This document shows positions 9,473 through 18,124 of a DNA stretch of 64,000 bases, in pieces. Every line of letters starts with the position of its first letter. Position 1 is the stretch's first letter. A program made the position numbers and the translations under genes. This DNA comes from JAWKSY01 sp041402125 (GTDB taxonomy: Bacteria; Planctomycetota; GCA-002687715; DRQF01). The notes below the pieces were generated by a model. The model saw only the letters and a list, made by a program, of their open reading frames with translations. It was not told the origin of the DNA and made no database searches. The stretch spans positions 124,001 through 188,000 of the forward strand of contig JAWKSY010000006.1 of assembly GCA_041402125.1 (NCBI GenBank), in the 5' to 3' direction.

Positions 9473-10585
9473 TCAGCCATCGGCCACGCTCGCGCCGTCT
9501 GCGCCGTCGCCGGCCTCGCCCGGCGGGCGTCCCCGACGCCCCCGTCCTCGGTCCCGCTCGTCGCGCCGACCATCCCGTCGCCCGTCCCGGCGGCGCTCCT
9601 TGCCGGAGCCCCGACCGGAGGATCCGCGGCGACGCTCACCCCCTCCCCCGCCCTCGGCCCGTCCGCCGCCGGTCCCGCCGAGCAGGGCCGCGAGCCGGTC
9701 GGATCCGCGCCCGGCGCGGACATCCGCCGCCTCGGCGAGGATGAACCGGGAGGAAGCCTCGACGACGCGCCGGAAGAGCGAATCACCGATCTCCTCGGGC
9801 TCGAAGCCGGGGAGAGAGGAACCGGCGTCGATGACGACGAGGTTCTCGCCGTCGACGGCGACGTCCAGGGCGGCGATGTCGGTCCCGAGCGCCCCCGCGA
9901 CGCGTCGCGCGAGCGACTGGAGACCACGGCGCAGGCCGCGCTCGAGATCCCGTCCGGGCTCCGAGCAGCCGCGGCCGGCCGCGTCGTAGCGGGCGAGGAC
10001 GACGCCTTCCCGGCCGAAGGTGAAGCAACGGTAGAGCCGGTCCCAGATCACGTCGCGCTGGAGCATGAGGGTCGCGGCGCCGGAGCGGTCGAAGCGGTAG
10101 AGCAGCTCCTCGCGGTCGTGGACCTTGTGCGCGCCGGCCAGCCGGGCCGGATCGACGTCCTTCAGCCAGGCCGGTCGCCCCACCCGCTCGAGGAGGGCGT
10201 CCCAGTCGAGCGGATAGGCGAGGTTCCGCAGTCCGCCCGGACCGGGGTCGCTCGGGTACTCCTTGTTGGGCAGGAGGACGGTCTCGGGCACCGGGACGCC
10301 GAGGCGCCGGAGGAGCGAGAGATCGAAGAAGCGATCGCGAGTCGCCTCGCGGAAGGGATCGCCGACCACCCGCACGCCGTCGAGGACCGCCTGGCGGAGC
10401 GCGCTCCGGTAATAGGGAACGCGAGCCGAGGCCCGATCGACGACGAGGTCGAATCGCCAGGGCTCCTCGAGGCCGGTGCCCGCGAAGCGGACCGGCTCGA
10501 CCTCGATCCCCGCCTCGCCGCGAAGGCTCTCGGCGAGGGCGGACGTGAATTTCTCCTCGGACCCGTAGATCAGGCCGATGCGCAT
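9473..10585 (-). CDS. RimK-like ATP-grasp ligase with Arg/Gly-rich C-terminal tail
   Basis: A 370-residue ATP-grasp protein. The N-terminal pre-grasp domain (MRIGLIYGSEEKF) is followed by a central grasp with PAWLKDVDP (ATP lysine), ATLMLQRDVIWDR and ALDVAVDGENLVVIDAGSSLPGF, where the late acidic and asparagine/aspartate positions fit metal binding. From about residue 290 the protein becomes a low-complexity tail of some 75 residues rich in Arg, Gly, Glu and Asp (for example RRDGRRDGRRDERDRG), which may bind nucleic acid or be disordered. ATG at 10585 is chosen over upstream starts because of GGAAAGGTGG 5 bases ahead of it. It is divergent from glgA with 134 bases between. First gene of the three-ligase run. 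Family membership is fairly clear, substrate is not. Confidence 0.7.
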   Translation of the reverse strand: MRIGLIYGSEEKFTSALAESLRGEAGIEVEPVRFAGTGLEEPWRFDLVVDRASARVPYYRSALRQAVLDGVRVVGDPFREATRDRFFDLSLLRRLGVPVPETVLLPNKEYPSDPGPGGLRNLAYPLDWDALLERVGRPAWLKDVDPARLAGAHKVHDREELLYRFDRSGAATLMLQRDVIWDRLYRCFTFGREGVVLARYDAAGRGCSEPGRDLERGLRRGLQSLARRVAGALGTDIAALDVAVDGENLVVIDAGSSLPGFEPEEIGDSLFRRVVEASSRFILAEAADVRAGRGSDRLAALLGGTGGGRAEGGGGGERRRGSSGRGSGKERRRDGRRDGRRDERDRGRGRRGRPPGEAGDGADGASVADG

Positions 10586-10719
10586 GATCGCCACCTTTCC
10601 GTTGACCGGCGCCATGATACGAGATCCGGCGCGCGAAAAAGCGGCCGGACGAGCGGAAGTCCTCGGCGACCGACGGGGTCGGACGCGGCCCCGGGGGGTT
10701 CCTGATATCATCCGCCCGC

Positions 10720-12605
10720 ATGTCCGGATCGGCCCCATCGCACCGCATCCTCTTCGCGACGGCGGAGCTCGCGCCCTGGTCGCAGGTGGGCGGACTCGGC
10801 GAGGTCGCCGCCTCGCTGCCGCCCGCGCTCGCGGGCCGCGGCCACGAGGTCGTCGTGGTGACGCCCCTCCACCGTCGCGTGCGACGGGCGGGGCCGGAAC
10901 TCCGCCCTCTCGACCGGACGCTCCGCTTCGACTTCGCCCACCACGCCCGCGAGGTCGCGCTCCACGAGGATCCGGACGCCGCGGTGCGCACGGTCTACCT
11001 GGACGCGCCGGACTTCTTCGAGACCGAGGACGACCTCTACGGGGACGCCCGGGGCGAGGGCGGCGTCGGCCACCTGCGCTGGCTCTTCTTCTCGGCCGTG
11101 CTCCGCCCCGTGACCCGGGCCCTCGGCTTCACGCCGGAGATCGTCCACGTCCACGACTGGCACGGCGCCCTCGGTTGCGCGCTCGACCGGGTGAGCATCA
11201 CTTCGAACCCGACGCGGCGGGCGCGGCCTGGGTCCTCACCGTCCACAACGGCGCCCACCACGGACGCATCGGCCGCGACACCTGGCGCGAGGCGGGTCTG
11301 CGCGAGGACCTCATGGTCGAACCCGTCCTCCTCGAGGGCGGCGACCCCGTCCTCCTGAAAGCGGGGCTCGCGCTCGCCGACGGGCTGACGACGGTCTCCC
11401 CCACCTACGCCCGGGATCTCGTGGACGGCGACGCCGGGGGCGTGCTCCACCCCTGGTACGAGGCGCGCGCGGAGGATCTGGTCGGCGTCCTGAACGGGAT
11501 CGATCCCGCGGTCTGGAACCCCGCGACCGATCCCTACCTGCCCGCGCCCTACGGCGTCGACGATCTCTCCGGCAAGGCCCGCTGCCGCGAGGCGCTCCGT
11601 TCCGAGCTGGGCCTCGAACGTCGGGAGGGTCCGCTGTTCGGCGTCGTCGCGCGCCTCGATCCCCAGAAGGGACTCGATCTCCTGCTGGCCGCGGCGGACC
11701 GTCTGCTCGCCGAGAGCGACGGGACGCTCGCCGTGCTCGGACGCGGCGCGCCCGACATCGAGGAAGCCATCCGGAAGCTCGCCCGCCGCCACCCGGGGCG
11801 CGTCGCGCCGCGCTTCCGCTTCGACGCCCCGCTCGCCCACCGCATCGAGGCGGGAGCCGATCTCTTCCTCATGCCGAGCCGCTTCGAGCCCTGCGGCCTC
11901 AACCAGATGATCTCGCAGCGCTACGGCACGCCTCCGGTGGCGCGTCGCACCGGCGGCCTGGCGGACACCATCCGCGCCTTCGGCGAGCACGAGGCACCGG
12001 ACGGCTTCCTCTTCGACGCGGCCGAGCCCGAGGCCCTGCTCGCCGCCGCCCTCGAGGCGACCCGCCTGTGGCGCGAGGAGCCCGAGACCTTCGCGGACCT
12101 CCGCCGACGGGGCATGCGACGCGATCACGGCTGGGGCGCGCGGGTCGACGACTATCTCGCCGCCTACGACCGGGCGCTCGAGGCGCGCCGCGCCGGCGCG
12201 CGCGACGCCGTGCTCGACGATCTCCAGCTCGAGCCGCGCGAGCCCTTCCTCGCCCCGCAGCGCGCCATCCCCACCCACTACCGACGCGACCTCCTCCGCC
12301 TCATGGTCGTGGATCCGCGACGGATCCACGTCTACTGGGAGGTGCAGGGCGAGGCCGGCCGCGCCGCCCTCGAGGCGCTCACGGACGAGGAGCGCTGGGA
12401 GAGCCGCTGGGAGCTCCGCTGCGAGGAGCTGACGAGCGGCGCGCGCTGGACGGTCGCCGTCGAGGGCATCGCCAAGAACTGGTTCCTCGAGGTCGAGGCC
12501 GATCGCCGCTACCGCGCCGAGCTCTGGATGACCGCCGGCGGACGCGACCCCGTCCGCTTCGCCGGCTCCGGAATCGTCGTCACGCCGCCGGAGGCCGGAG
12601 CATGA
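10720..12605 (+). CDS. glgA: Glycogen synthase (GT5) fused to a C-terminal DUF4912-like domain; apparent frameshift at 11189-11191
   Basis: Extends alpha-1,4-glucan using ADP-glucose. The N-terminal Rossmann domain shows the ADP-glucose-binding lysine-region equivalent ELAPWSQVGGLGEV and HVHDWHGALG. The second domain has GVVARLDPQKGLDLL and FLMPSRFEPCGLNQM, the catalytic-glutamate motif of GT5. After about residue 500, HYRRDLLRLMVVDPRRIHVYWEV matches the DUF4912 pattern, an added domain seen with glycan genes in some Gram-negative lineages. The frame changes at 11189-11191: CGGGTGAG should probably read CGGGGTGAG (one G lost). The 5' part lies in the frame starting 10720 and the rest in the frame ending 12605. 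The stop overlaps the GH57 start as ATGA, showing coupling. The corrected length is about 628 residues. Confidence 0.9.
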
Positions 12606-14287
12606 GCGGGGTCGATCCGCGCGGCGCCTGCTGCGTCATCCTCCACACCCACCTCCCCTACGTGCACCACCCGGAGTACGAGGACTTCCTCGAGGAGGAC
12701 TGGCTCTTCGAGGCGATCGTCGAGTGCTACCTCCCGCTCCTCGAGGTCTACCGCGGCCTCGAGACCGACGGCATCCCCTGGACGATCGCGATGTCGATGA
12801 CGCCGCCGCTCGTCCACATGCTCCGCACGCCGGACCTGCAGCGGAAGTTCGAGCGCTACCTCGCGCGACGGCTCGCCCTCGCGGAGAAGCTGGCCGCCCG
12901 CCCGGACCGCGACCCGCGGGAGGAGGCGACGGCCGAGCACTACGTCGAGACCTATTCGCGACTCACCGCGCTCTGGAAGGAACTCGACGGCGATCTCGTC
13001 GCGGCCTTCCGGGACCTCGCGGCGACGGGCCGGCTGGAGCTCCTGGCGAGCTCGGCGACGCACGCCTTCCTGCCCCTCCTCGGTCGACCCGAGGCCGTCC
13101 GGGCGCAGATCGAGCTCGGCGCGCGACTCCACGATGAGGCCTTCGGGCGCCGCCCGGAGGGCTTCTGGTTGCCGGAGTGCGCCCTCGACGCGACCCTCGA
13201 GGCCCCGCTGCTCGCGGCCGGCGTCCGCTGGGTCGTCGTCGACCGACACGGCGTCGCGAACGCCACCCCGCGCCCGGCGCGGGCGCACTTCGCGCCGCTC
13301 CGCCTCCCCGGGGGGCTCCACGCCTTCGGACGCGACCCGGAGTGCTCGGAGCAGGTCTGGTCCTCCGTGATCGGATACCCCGGAGACCCGGCCTACCGCG
13401 AGCTCTACCGCGACGTCGGCTTCGACGAGGACTACGCCTTCATCCGACCCTTCCTGAAGCCGGACGGGATCCGCCGGAACGTCGGCCTGAAGTTCCACTG
13501 CGTGACCGGCAAGGTCGGGCTCGACGAGAAGCAGCTCTACGACCCGGCGCTCGCCCTCGAGCGCGCCGACGCCCACGCCGGCGACTTCCTCCGCCGCCGC
13601 GAGGAACAGATCCGCGCCCGGCTCGCGGAAACCGGCGACGAGGTCGTCGTGACCGCGCCCTACGACACCGAGCTCTTCGGTCACTGGTGGTACGAGGGCC
13701 CCCTCTTCCTCGATCGCCTCTTCCGCCGCGCGGCGGAGACGCCGAGCGAGGTCTTCGCCTTCCGCCACCCCGGCCGCCTGCTCGACGAGGGCGTCGCCGC
13801 GTCGCCCGGCGAGGTCGCGCTCTCGACCTGGGGCCGTCGGGGCTTCGCCGAGGTCTGGCTGAACGAGGCGAATCGCTGGATCTGGCCCCACGTCCACGAG
13901 GCCGAGGAGCGCATGAGCGCCTGGGCCGAGCGGCACCGCGCCGAGCCCCTGTCGCCCGAGCGCGTCCGCCTCCTCGCGCAGATGGGGCGCGAACTCCTGC
14001 TCGCGGAGTCGAGCGACTGGCCCTTCATCATCACCATGGAGACGGCGGCGCACTACGCCGAGCGGCGCGTCCGCGACCACGTCCACCGCTTCCTCGCCCT
14101 CGAGGACGCGCTCGAGGGCCGGGCCTACGAGCTCGCGGAGCTGGATCGCGTCGAGCGCCACGACGCGATCTTCCCCGACCTCGATCCCGCGCTCTGGGCT
14201 CCGGCCGCGGCCGGAGATCCAACTCCCGGGGAGGACCCGCCACCCCCCGCTCCGCCGCTCGACGGGAACTCCGAAAGAGGCGGTTGA
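12602..14287 (+). CDS. GH57 family 1,4-alpha-glucan branching enzyme (DUF1957-type)
   Basis: A retaining GH57 glycosidase/transferase that introduces alpha-1,6 branches into glycogen. The 561 residues open with VILHTHLPYVHHPEYED, a GH57 strand with the conserved HxH. GFWLPECALD carries the glutamate nucleophile and TAPYDTELFGHWWYEGP carries the aspartate acid/base; both are standard for the branching-enzyme clade. The C-terminal helical part (about 410-540, with ESSDWPFIITMETAAHYAE) is the clade's substrate-binding domain. A proline-rich tail ends the protein. ATG at 12602 overlaps the glgA stop by four bases. With glgC and glgA it makes a complete ADP-glucose route to branched glucan; no GH13 GlgB is seen here. 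Confidence 0.93.
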   Translation: MSGVDPRGACCVILHTHLPYVHHPEYEDFLEEDWLFEAIVECYLPLLEVYRGLETDGIPWTIAMSMTPPLVHMLRTPDLQRKFERYLARRLALAEKLAARPDRDPREEATAEHYVETYSRLTALWKELDGDLVAAFRDLAATGRLELLASSATHAFLPLLGRPEAVRAQIELGARLHDEAFGRRPEGFWLPECALDATLEAPLLAAGVRWVVVDRHGVANATPRPARAHFAPLRLPGGLHAFGRDPECSEQVWSSVIGYPGDPAYRELYRDVGFDEDYAFIRPFLKPDGIRRNVGLKFHCVTGKVGLDEKQLYDPALALERADAHAGDFLRRREEQIRARLAETGDEVVVTAPYDTELFGHWWYEGPLFLDRLFRRAAETPSEVFAFRHPGRLLDEGVAASPGEVALSTWGRRGFAEVWLNEANRWIWPHVHEAEERMSAWAERHRAEPLSPERVRLLAQMGRELLLAESSDWPFIITMETAAHYAERRVRDHVHRFLALEDALEGRAYELAELDRVERHDAIFPDLDPALWAPAAAGDPTPGEDPPPPAPPLDGNSERGG

Positions 14288-14312
14288 AGGGTCGGAAGTC
14301 CGCTGCTATCTT
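14284..14312 (+). promoter_or_regulatory. Promoter of tRNA-Ala
   Basis: TTGAAG (14284-14289) and TATCTT (14307-14312) are separated by exactly 17 bases, with 11 bases from the -10 to the first tRNA base. Each hexamer matches the sigma70 consensus at four of six positions. The -35 overlaps the last codons of the branching-enzyme gene. Confidence 0.6.
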
Positions 14313-14323
14313 GCGGCCCGACT

Positions 14324-14396
<73 letters not shown>

Positions 14397-14405
14397 CTCA
14401 GTCAC

Positions 14406-14437
14406 GAAGGGGCCTCGCCGAACGGCGAGGCCCCTTC
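14406..14437 (+). terminator. Rho-independent terminator after tRNA-Ala
   Basis: A 15-bp perfect stem (GAAGGGGCCTCGCCG and its complement) closed by a two-base AA gap (in practice a four-base loop) is followed by TTCATT. It lies between the tRNA and the convergent DUF3667-like gene and can serve both strands. It is the strongest hairpin of this type in the window. Confidence 0.85.
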
Positions 14438-14454
14438 TTCATTCCCGGCCGGGC

Positions 14455-15221
14455 TCAGCGGCTCGAGAGGACGATGGCCGTCGCCGCGACGCCGACCCCG
14501 GCGAGCTGCCCGACGAGCCCGGCGAGGGCCCCCCGCCGGCGGTGGGTCGCGGGCACGAAACCCGCCGCCCCCAGGTGTAGATCAGGACCGGCAGGACCGC
14601 CTCGACCGCGAGACGCCCCGTCTCGAGCGAGGGGGCGAACACCCCGATCGCCGCGAGCAGGAGCTGCCCCACCGCCGCCAGGCCGTAGCAGTAGAGACCG
14701 AGCGCGTACCACTCGAGCCAGCCTCGCCGCAGGCCCATCGAGCCGCCGACGAGGCGGATCGTGGCCGCCAGGGGAAGGAGCAGCGCGAGGCAGAAGAAGG
14801 CGAAATACCGGTGGGCGTGGTGGGCGAGCCCGACGTCGTAGAGGGCCTGGCCGGGCGCCAGGGCGTCCTGACGGAGCCCCCGCAGGGGTTCGAAGGCGAC
14901 GGCGGTCACGATGCCCACGATCACCATGAACTTCAGCGGGCTCAGGTAGCGACGTCGCCGACCGGCCAGCCAGGCGTCGGCGACCGCGCCCGGCCCCCGG
15001 ACGAGATCCGCGAAGGTGCGGAAGAGCGGCGCCTCGAGGCCGAAGGTCTGATCGAGAGCCTCGCGGAGGACGGTCCCCAACCGGAGCGGGCCCGGGTCTC
15101 GCCGCAGCCCGCATCCCGGGCAGCAGGGACCCGCCGCGGGCGCCGATCCGCACTCCGGACAGGGCGCGCCGGACGACCCGGTCCCGCGGCTCCTCGCCGC
15201 GCCGCTACGCCGCCGCGCCAT
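14455..15221 (-). CDS. DUF3667-like multi-pass membrane protein with zinc-ribbon N-terminus; apparent frameshift at 14568-14572
   Basis: An inner-membrane protein of unknown function. The N-terminal paired-cysteine motif CPECG...CCPGCG (residues 21-38) suggests a small zinc ribbon. A conserved segment follows (FRTFADLVRGPGAVADAWLAGRRRRYLSPLKF) that is typical of DUF3667, with PGxV and GxRxxYLxP. Four or more hydrophobic helices come after it. Near the end the frame breaks at a run of five C (plus strand): restoring one base joins IYTWG to AAGFVPATHRRRGALAG and a last hydrophobic helix ending at the stop at 14455. Unrepaired, the frame ends at 14439 with a non-hydrophobic tail. ATG start at 15221, seven bases downstream of the lipoprotein gene's stop codon, so probably cotranscribed with it. 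Confidence 0.7.
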
Positions 15222-15227
15222 CCCGGA

Positions 15228-15728
15228 TCAGAAGAGTTCCCAGCCGGTCACGACCCAGCCGGCCTCGGGCCGCGGAGCGCGGCCGACGGCGACGTCCCGC
15301 GTCGTGACCCGGGCCAGTCGCACCTCGAGCTCGCGCGCGAGCCGCAGATCGCCGAGTCCGTCGTCGGCGAAGCGCCAGGTCCAGACCCAGGCGTTCCAGC
15401 CGTCGCCGTCCCGGTCGATGTCCTGGGCGAGGACCTCCCGCCGCCGCGGTTCTCCGAGGAGTTCGAGCAGTTCGTCCTCGGTCAGGTGGAGTCGCAGGCC
15501 GGCGATCCGATCGCGCGGGAGCGGCTCGAGGTCCTCGAGGACCGGCGCGGCCACGGCCTCCCGGCGGCCCTCCCGCTCCCGCCACTCGGGCGGGAGGACG
15601 CGGCCCGAGCCCACCGCGCTCAGTCCGTAGGTCGCCTGGGGGCGATCCTGGTAGGGCTCGACCGGCTCGTCGGTCAGGCAGGCCGGAAGCGCGACGAGCA
15701 CGAGGAGGATCGGGAGTCGGGTGTTCAT
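15228..15728 (-). CDS. Putative lipoprotein of unknown function
   Basis: A 166-residue protein with a short lipoprotein signal: hydrophobic LPILLVLVALPAC, lipid-modified Cys at about residue 17. The mature part contains a region LHLTEDELLELLGEPRRREVLAQDIDRDGDGWNAW that resembles SmpA/BamE-type small lipoprotein folds only in general character (helix then strands). A DRDGDG stretch could bind calcium. Not recognised as any named family. It lies 7 bases upstream of the DUF3667-like gene, same strand, likely in one transcript. Confidence 0.6.
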   Translation of the reverse strand: MNTRLPILLVLVALPACLTDEPVEPYQDRPQATYGLSAVGSGRVLPPEWREREGRREAVAAPVLEDLEPLPRDRIAGLRLHLTEDELLELLGEPRRREVLAQDIDRDGDGWNAWVWTWRFADDGLGDLRLARELEVRLARVTTRDVAVGRAPRPEAGWVVTGWELF

Positions 15729-15838
15729 GCATCCAGATTAGCAGGAGCGAGAACGGGTCGGCACCCCCGGGAAGGTCAAGCCCGCCCCCCCCGACCGCCG
15801 ATCCAGAGGAGGAAGGACCATCCGGAGGAGGACGAGAG

Positions 15839-16027
15839 ATGACGAGCCCAGCCCCGGTCGCCCCGCTCCTCCCCGACGCGGAGAAGCTGGTCGACGAGAT
15901 CGCGTGCCTGGTGGAGAAGCTCGGCTTCCCGCCCACCTCGATGCCGTTCCGCTCGCTCCACAAGATCCTCCTCGACGACGTGCTGTGGTACGTCGAGCAG
16001 CTCGAGAGCGGCGACTTCGAACGCTGA
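15839..16027 (+). CDS. Small hypothetical protein, 62 residues
   Basis: A short acidic, probably helical protein (for example KLVDEIACLVEKLGF and KILLDDVLWYVEQLESGDFER). A good Shine-Dalgarno (GGAGGAGG, about 6-13 bases upstream) precedes ATG 15839, and the stop lies 5 bases before the HEAT-repeat gene, which argues that it is a real gene in that operon. No family recognised. Confidence 0.6.
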   Translation: MTSPAPVAPLLPDAEKLVDEIACLVEKLGFPPTSMPFRSLHKILLDDVLWYVEQLESGDFER

Positions 16028-16031
16028 TCCC

Positions 16032-17961
16032 ATGTTGTTCAAGCGCAAGAAGAACGACACCGCGGGGGCCCAGGTCGCCTTCCTCGTCCGGTCGCAGGAC
16101 GTCGAGGGCCTGACCCGCCTCGTCGAGAATCCCCGCACCGCGGCCGAGACGCGCCAGGACGCCCTCGAGGGGCTGATCGCCCTCGATCACCCGTCGGCCT
16201 GGGACGCCCTCGGCCACATGGTCGCCAGCGCCCCGGGCGATCTCGTCGAGACCGTGGCGCGTCAGCTCGAGGAGATGACGACGCCGGCCGCGCTCGCCGC
16301 CCTCGGCGACTGCCTGAGCAACCCCAGCCCCTTCGCGCGCAGCGCGGCCATCAACGCCATCGGCCGCAACCCGGCGCCGAGCACGCTGCCTCACCTCCTG
16401 CGCGCGACCCGCGATCCGGAATCGAGTCTCGCCCGCCGCGCCTCGCGAATCGTGCTGCGCCGGATCGAGCGCAACCCGGGCCTTCTGAGCGATCTTCGCG
16501 AGGCGACGATCGAGGGCATCCTCGGGCTCATGGACGACCGCTGGTCCATGGAGCTGATGTCGGACCGCTTCCCGGAGAAGGTCCGCATCATCGCGGCCGG
16601 ACGCCTCGGCGTCCTCGGCGGCGAGGAGGCCTCGCAGGCCCTCGCCAGCGTCGCCCAGGTCGCGCAGGGCGCCTTCGCGGAGGCCTGCTGGGCCGCCCTC
16701 GAGAACTGCACGACCATCTCCGACTTCACGATGCTTCCGCTCCTGGTCGACCCGCGGCCGGAGGTGAAGGCGCGCGCGCTGGCGATCTACGCGCGCTTCT
16801 CGGATGCGACCGCCGCCGACCTCATCGCCGGTCTCGCGAATGACGGCGACCCCCGGGTCCGCATCGCCGCGCTGACGGCCCTGACCTCGATCTCGGGCGA
16901 GGGAGCGATCGGCACCCTCGAGGTGGCCCTCGACGACCTCGCCGACGAGGTCCGCGAGTGCGCGATCGACCTCCTCTGCGGCCTCCAGGACTCCACGCCC
17001 GAGCTCGTCCGCATCGTCAGCACGCAGGACGGCGAGGTCCGACGCCGCGCGCTCGTCACGCTCGCCGCGCGCAACGTGATGACCGATCCGCTCGTGCACC
17101 CCTACATCGAGTTCCTCTACAAGGGCTCGGCCTGCACCGACCTCAGCCAGCGCAACTACCTCGACAGTCTCGCGATGGTCGCCAAGACCCTGGGCCAGTC
17201 CCAGAACTTCGAGGCGCTCCTCGCGCTCACCGCCCTCGCGCGCAGCGTGATCCGCCGCCTCCGGCGCGCGGCGATCGAGGGCCTCATGTGCTATCCGCCC
17301 GAGGATCGCGTGGACGCCCTCTTCAGCCTGATGGACTCGCACGACGCCGACGTCGTGCGCAACGTCGGCATGGGGCTCCACCAGGTGCGCGACGAGCGCG
17401 CCCTGATCCCCCTCATCCGGACCACCCTCGAGTGCCGGGGCAAGCAGGCGATGCGGGCGAAGGACGCGCTCGAGGACTACGAGAAGGCCCGGGACATCGA
17501 CTTCCTGATCTCCTGCTTGACCGAGAAGTGGGCCAGCGTCCGCCGCTGGGCGGCGGAGAAGATGAAGAGCGCGGCCGACCCGAAGAGCATCCCCGCCCTC
17601 CTCGTCGCCAGCCGGGACGAGGACGTCGAGGTCCAGCTCGCGGTCTTCGAGGCGATGGCGCCCTTCGCCTCCAACAGCCCCGAGGTCATCGAGCGGATGC
17701 TCGAAGCCGTGAAGCTCGGCGACATCTCGGTGCGCCAGCAGGCCTGCGAGGCCCTCGGCGAGGCCCGTTGCGAGGAGGCGGTCCCCGAGCTGATCCGGGC
17801 CCTGCACAACTTCTTCCTGCGGCCGCGCGCCAGCGACGCCCCGGAAGCGGATCGGAAACCGCAAGGGCTTCCTCGCCATGAAGCGCCTCGAGATCCGCGA
17901 GCGCCTCTTCAAGAAGGGCAAGTCCCGACCCACCGTCGGGACCAAGACCAAGAAGGGCTGA
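16032..17961 (+). CDS. HEAT-repeat protein; apparent frameshift near 17815-17850
   Basis: A protein of about 640 residues made almost wholly of HEAT/PBS-lyase-type alpha repeats: recurring units such as DEVRECAIDLLCGL, DPRVRIAALTALTSI and SVRQQACEALGEARCEEAVPELIRAL. Such solenoids act as protein-binding scaffolds. The last part changes frame: in the starting frame the tail is uncharacteristic and ends at 17987, while one frame over a lysine-rich tail (GFLAMKRLEIRERLFKKGK) ends at the TGA 17959-17961. A one-base insertion or two-base deletion between about 17815 and 17850 would explain it. It precedes the PilB/GspE ATPase by 160 bases on the same strand; a role in pilus or secretion assembly is only suggested by context. 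Confidence 0.8.
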
Positions 17962-18124
17962 TCCGGCCCGACGACGGACGGAAGTGACCTTCCTCGACCG
18001 GAGTTGAAGCCGGAAGGGCCGGACGGCCGATAGGAGAGCGGAAGGTTCGCGCGCCCGGTCCGGGGAGGACCGTGACGTCCGCGACGAGGGAACGCCCCCC
18101 ACGGGGCTCCACGAGAGGTCTGCG

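Noticed and set aside
12068..12601. Extended start of the GH57 gene inside glgA
   Set aside because: The extension lies in a non-coding frame of glgA and lacks GH57 features; the ATGA junction gives the natural start.
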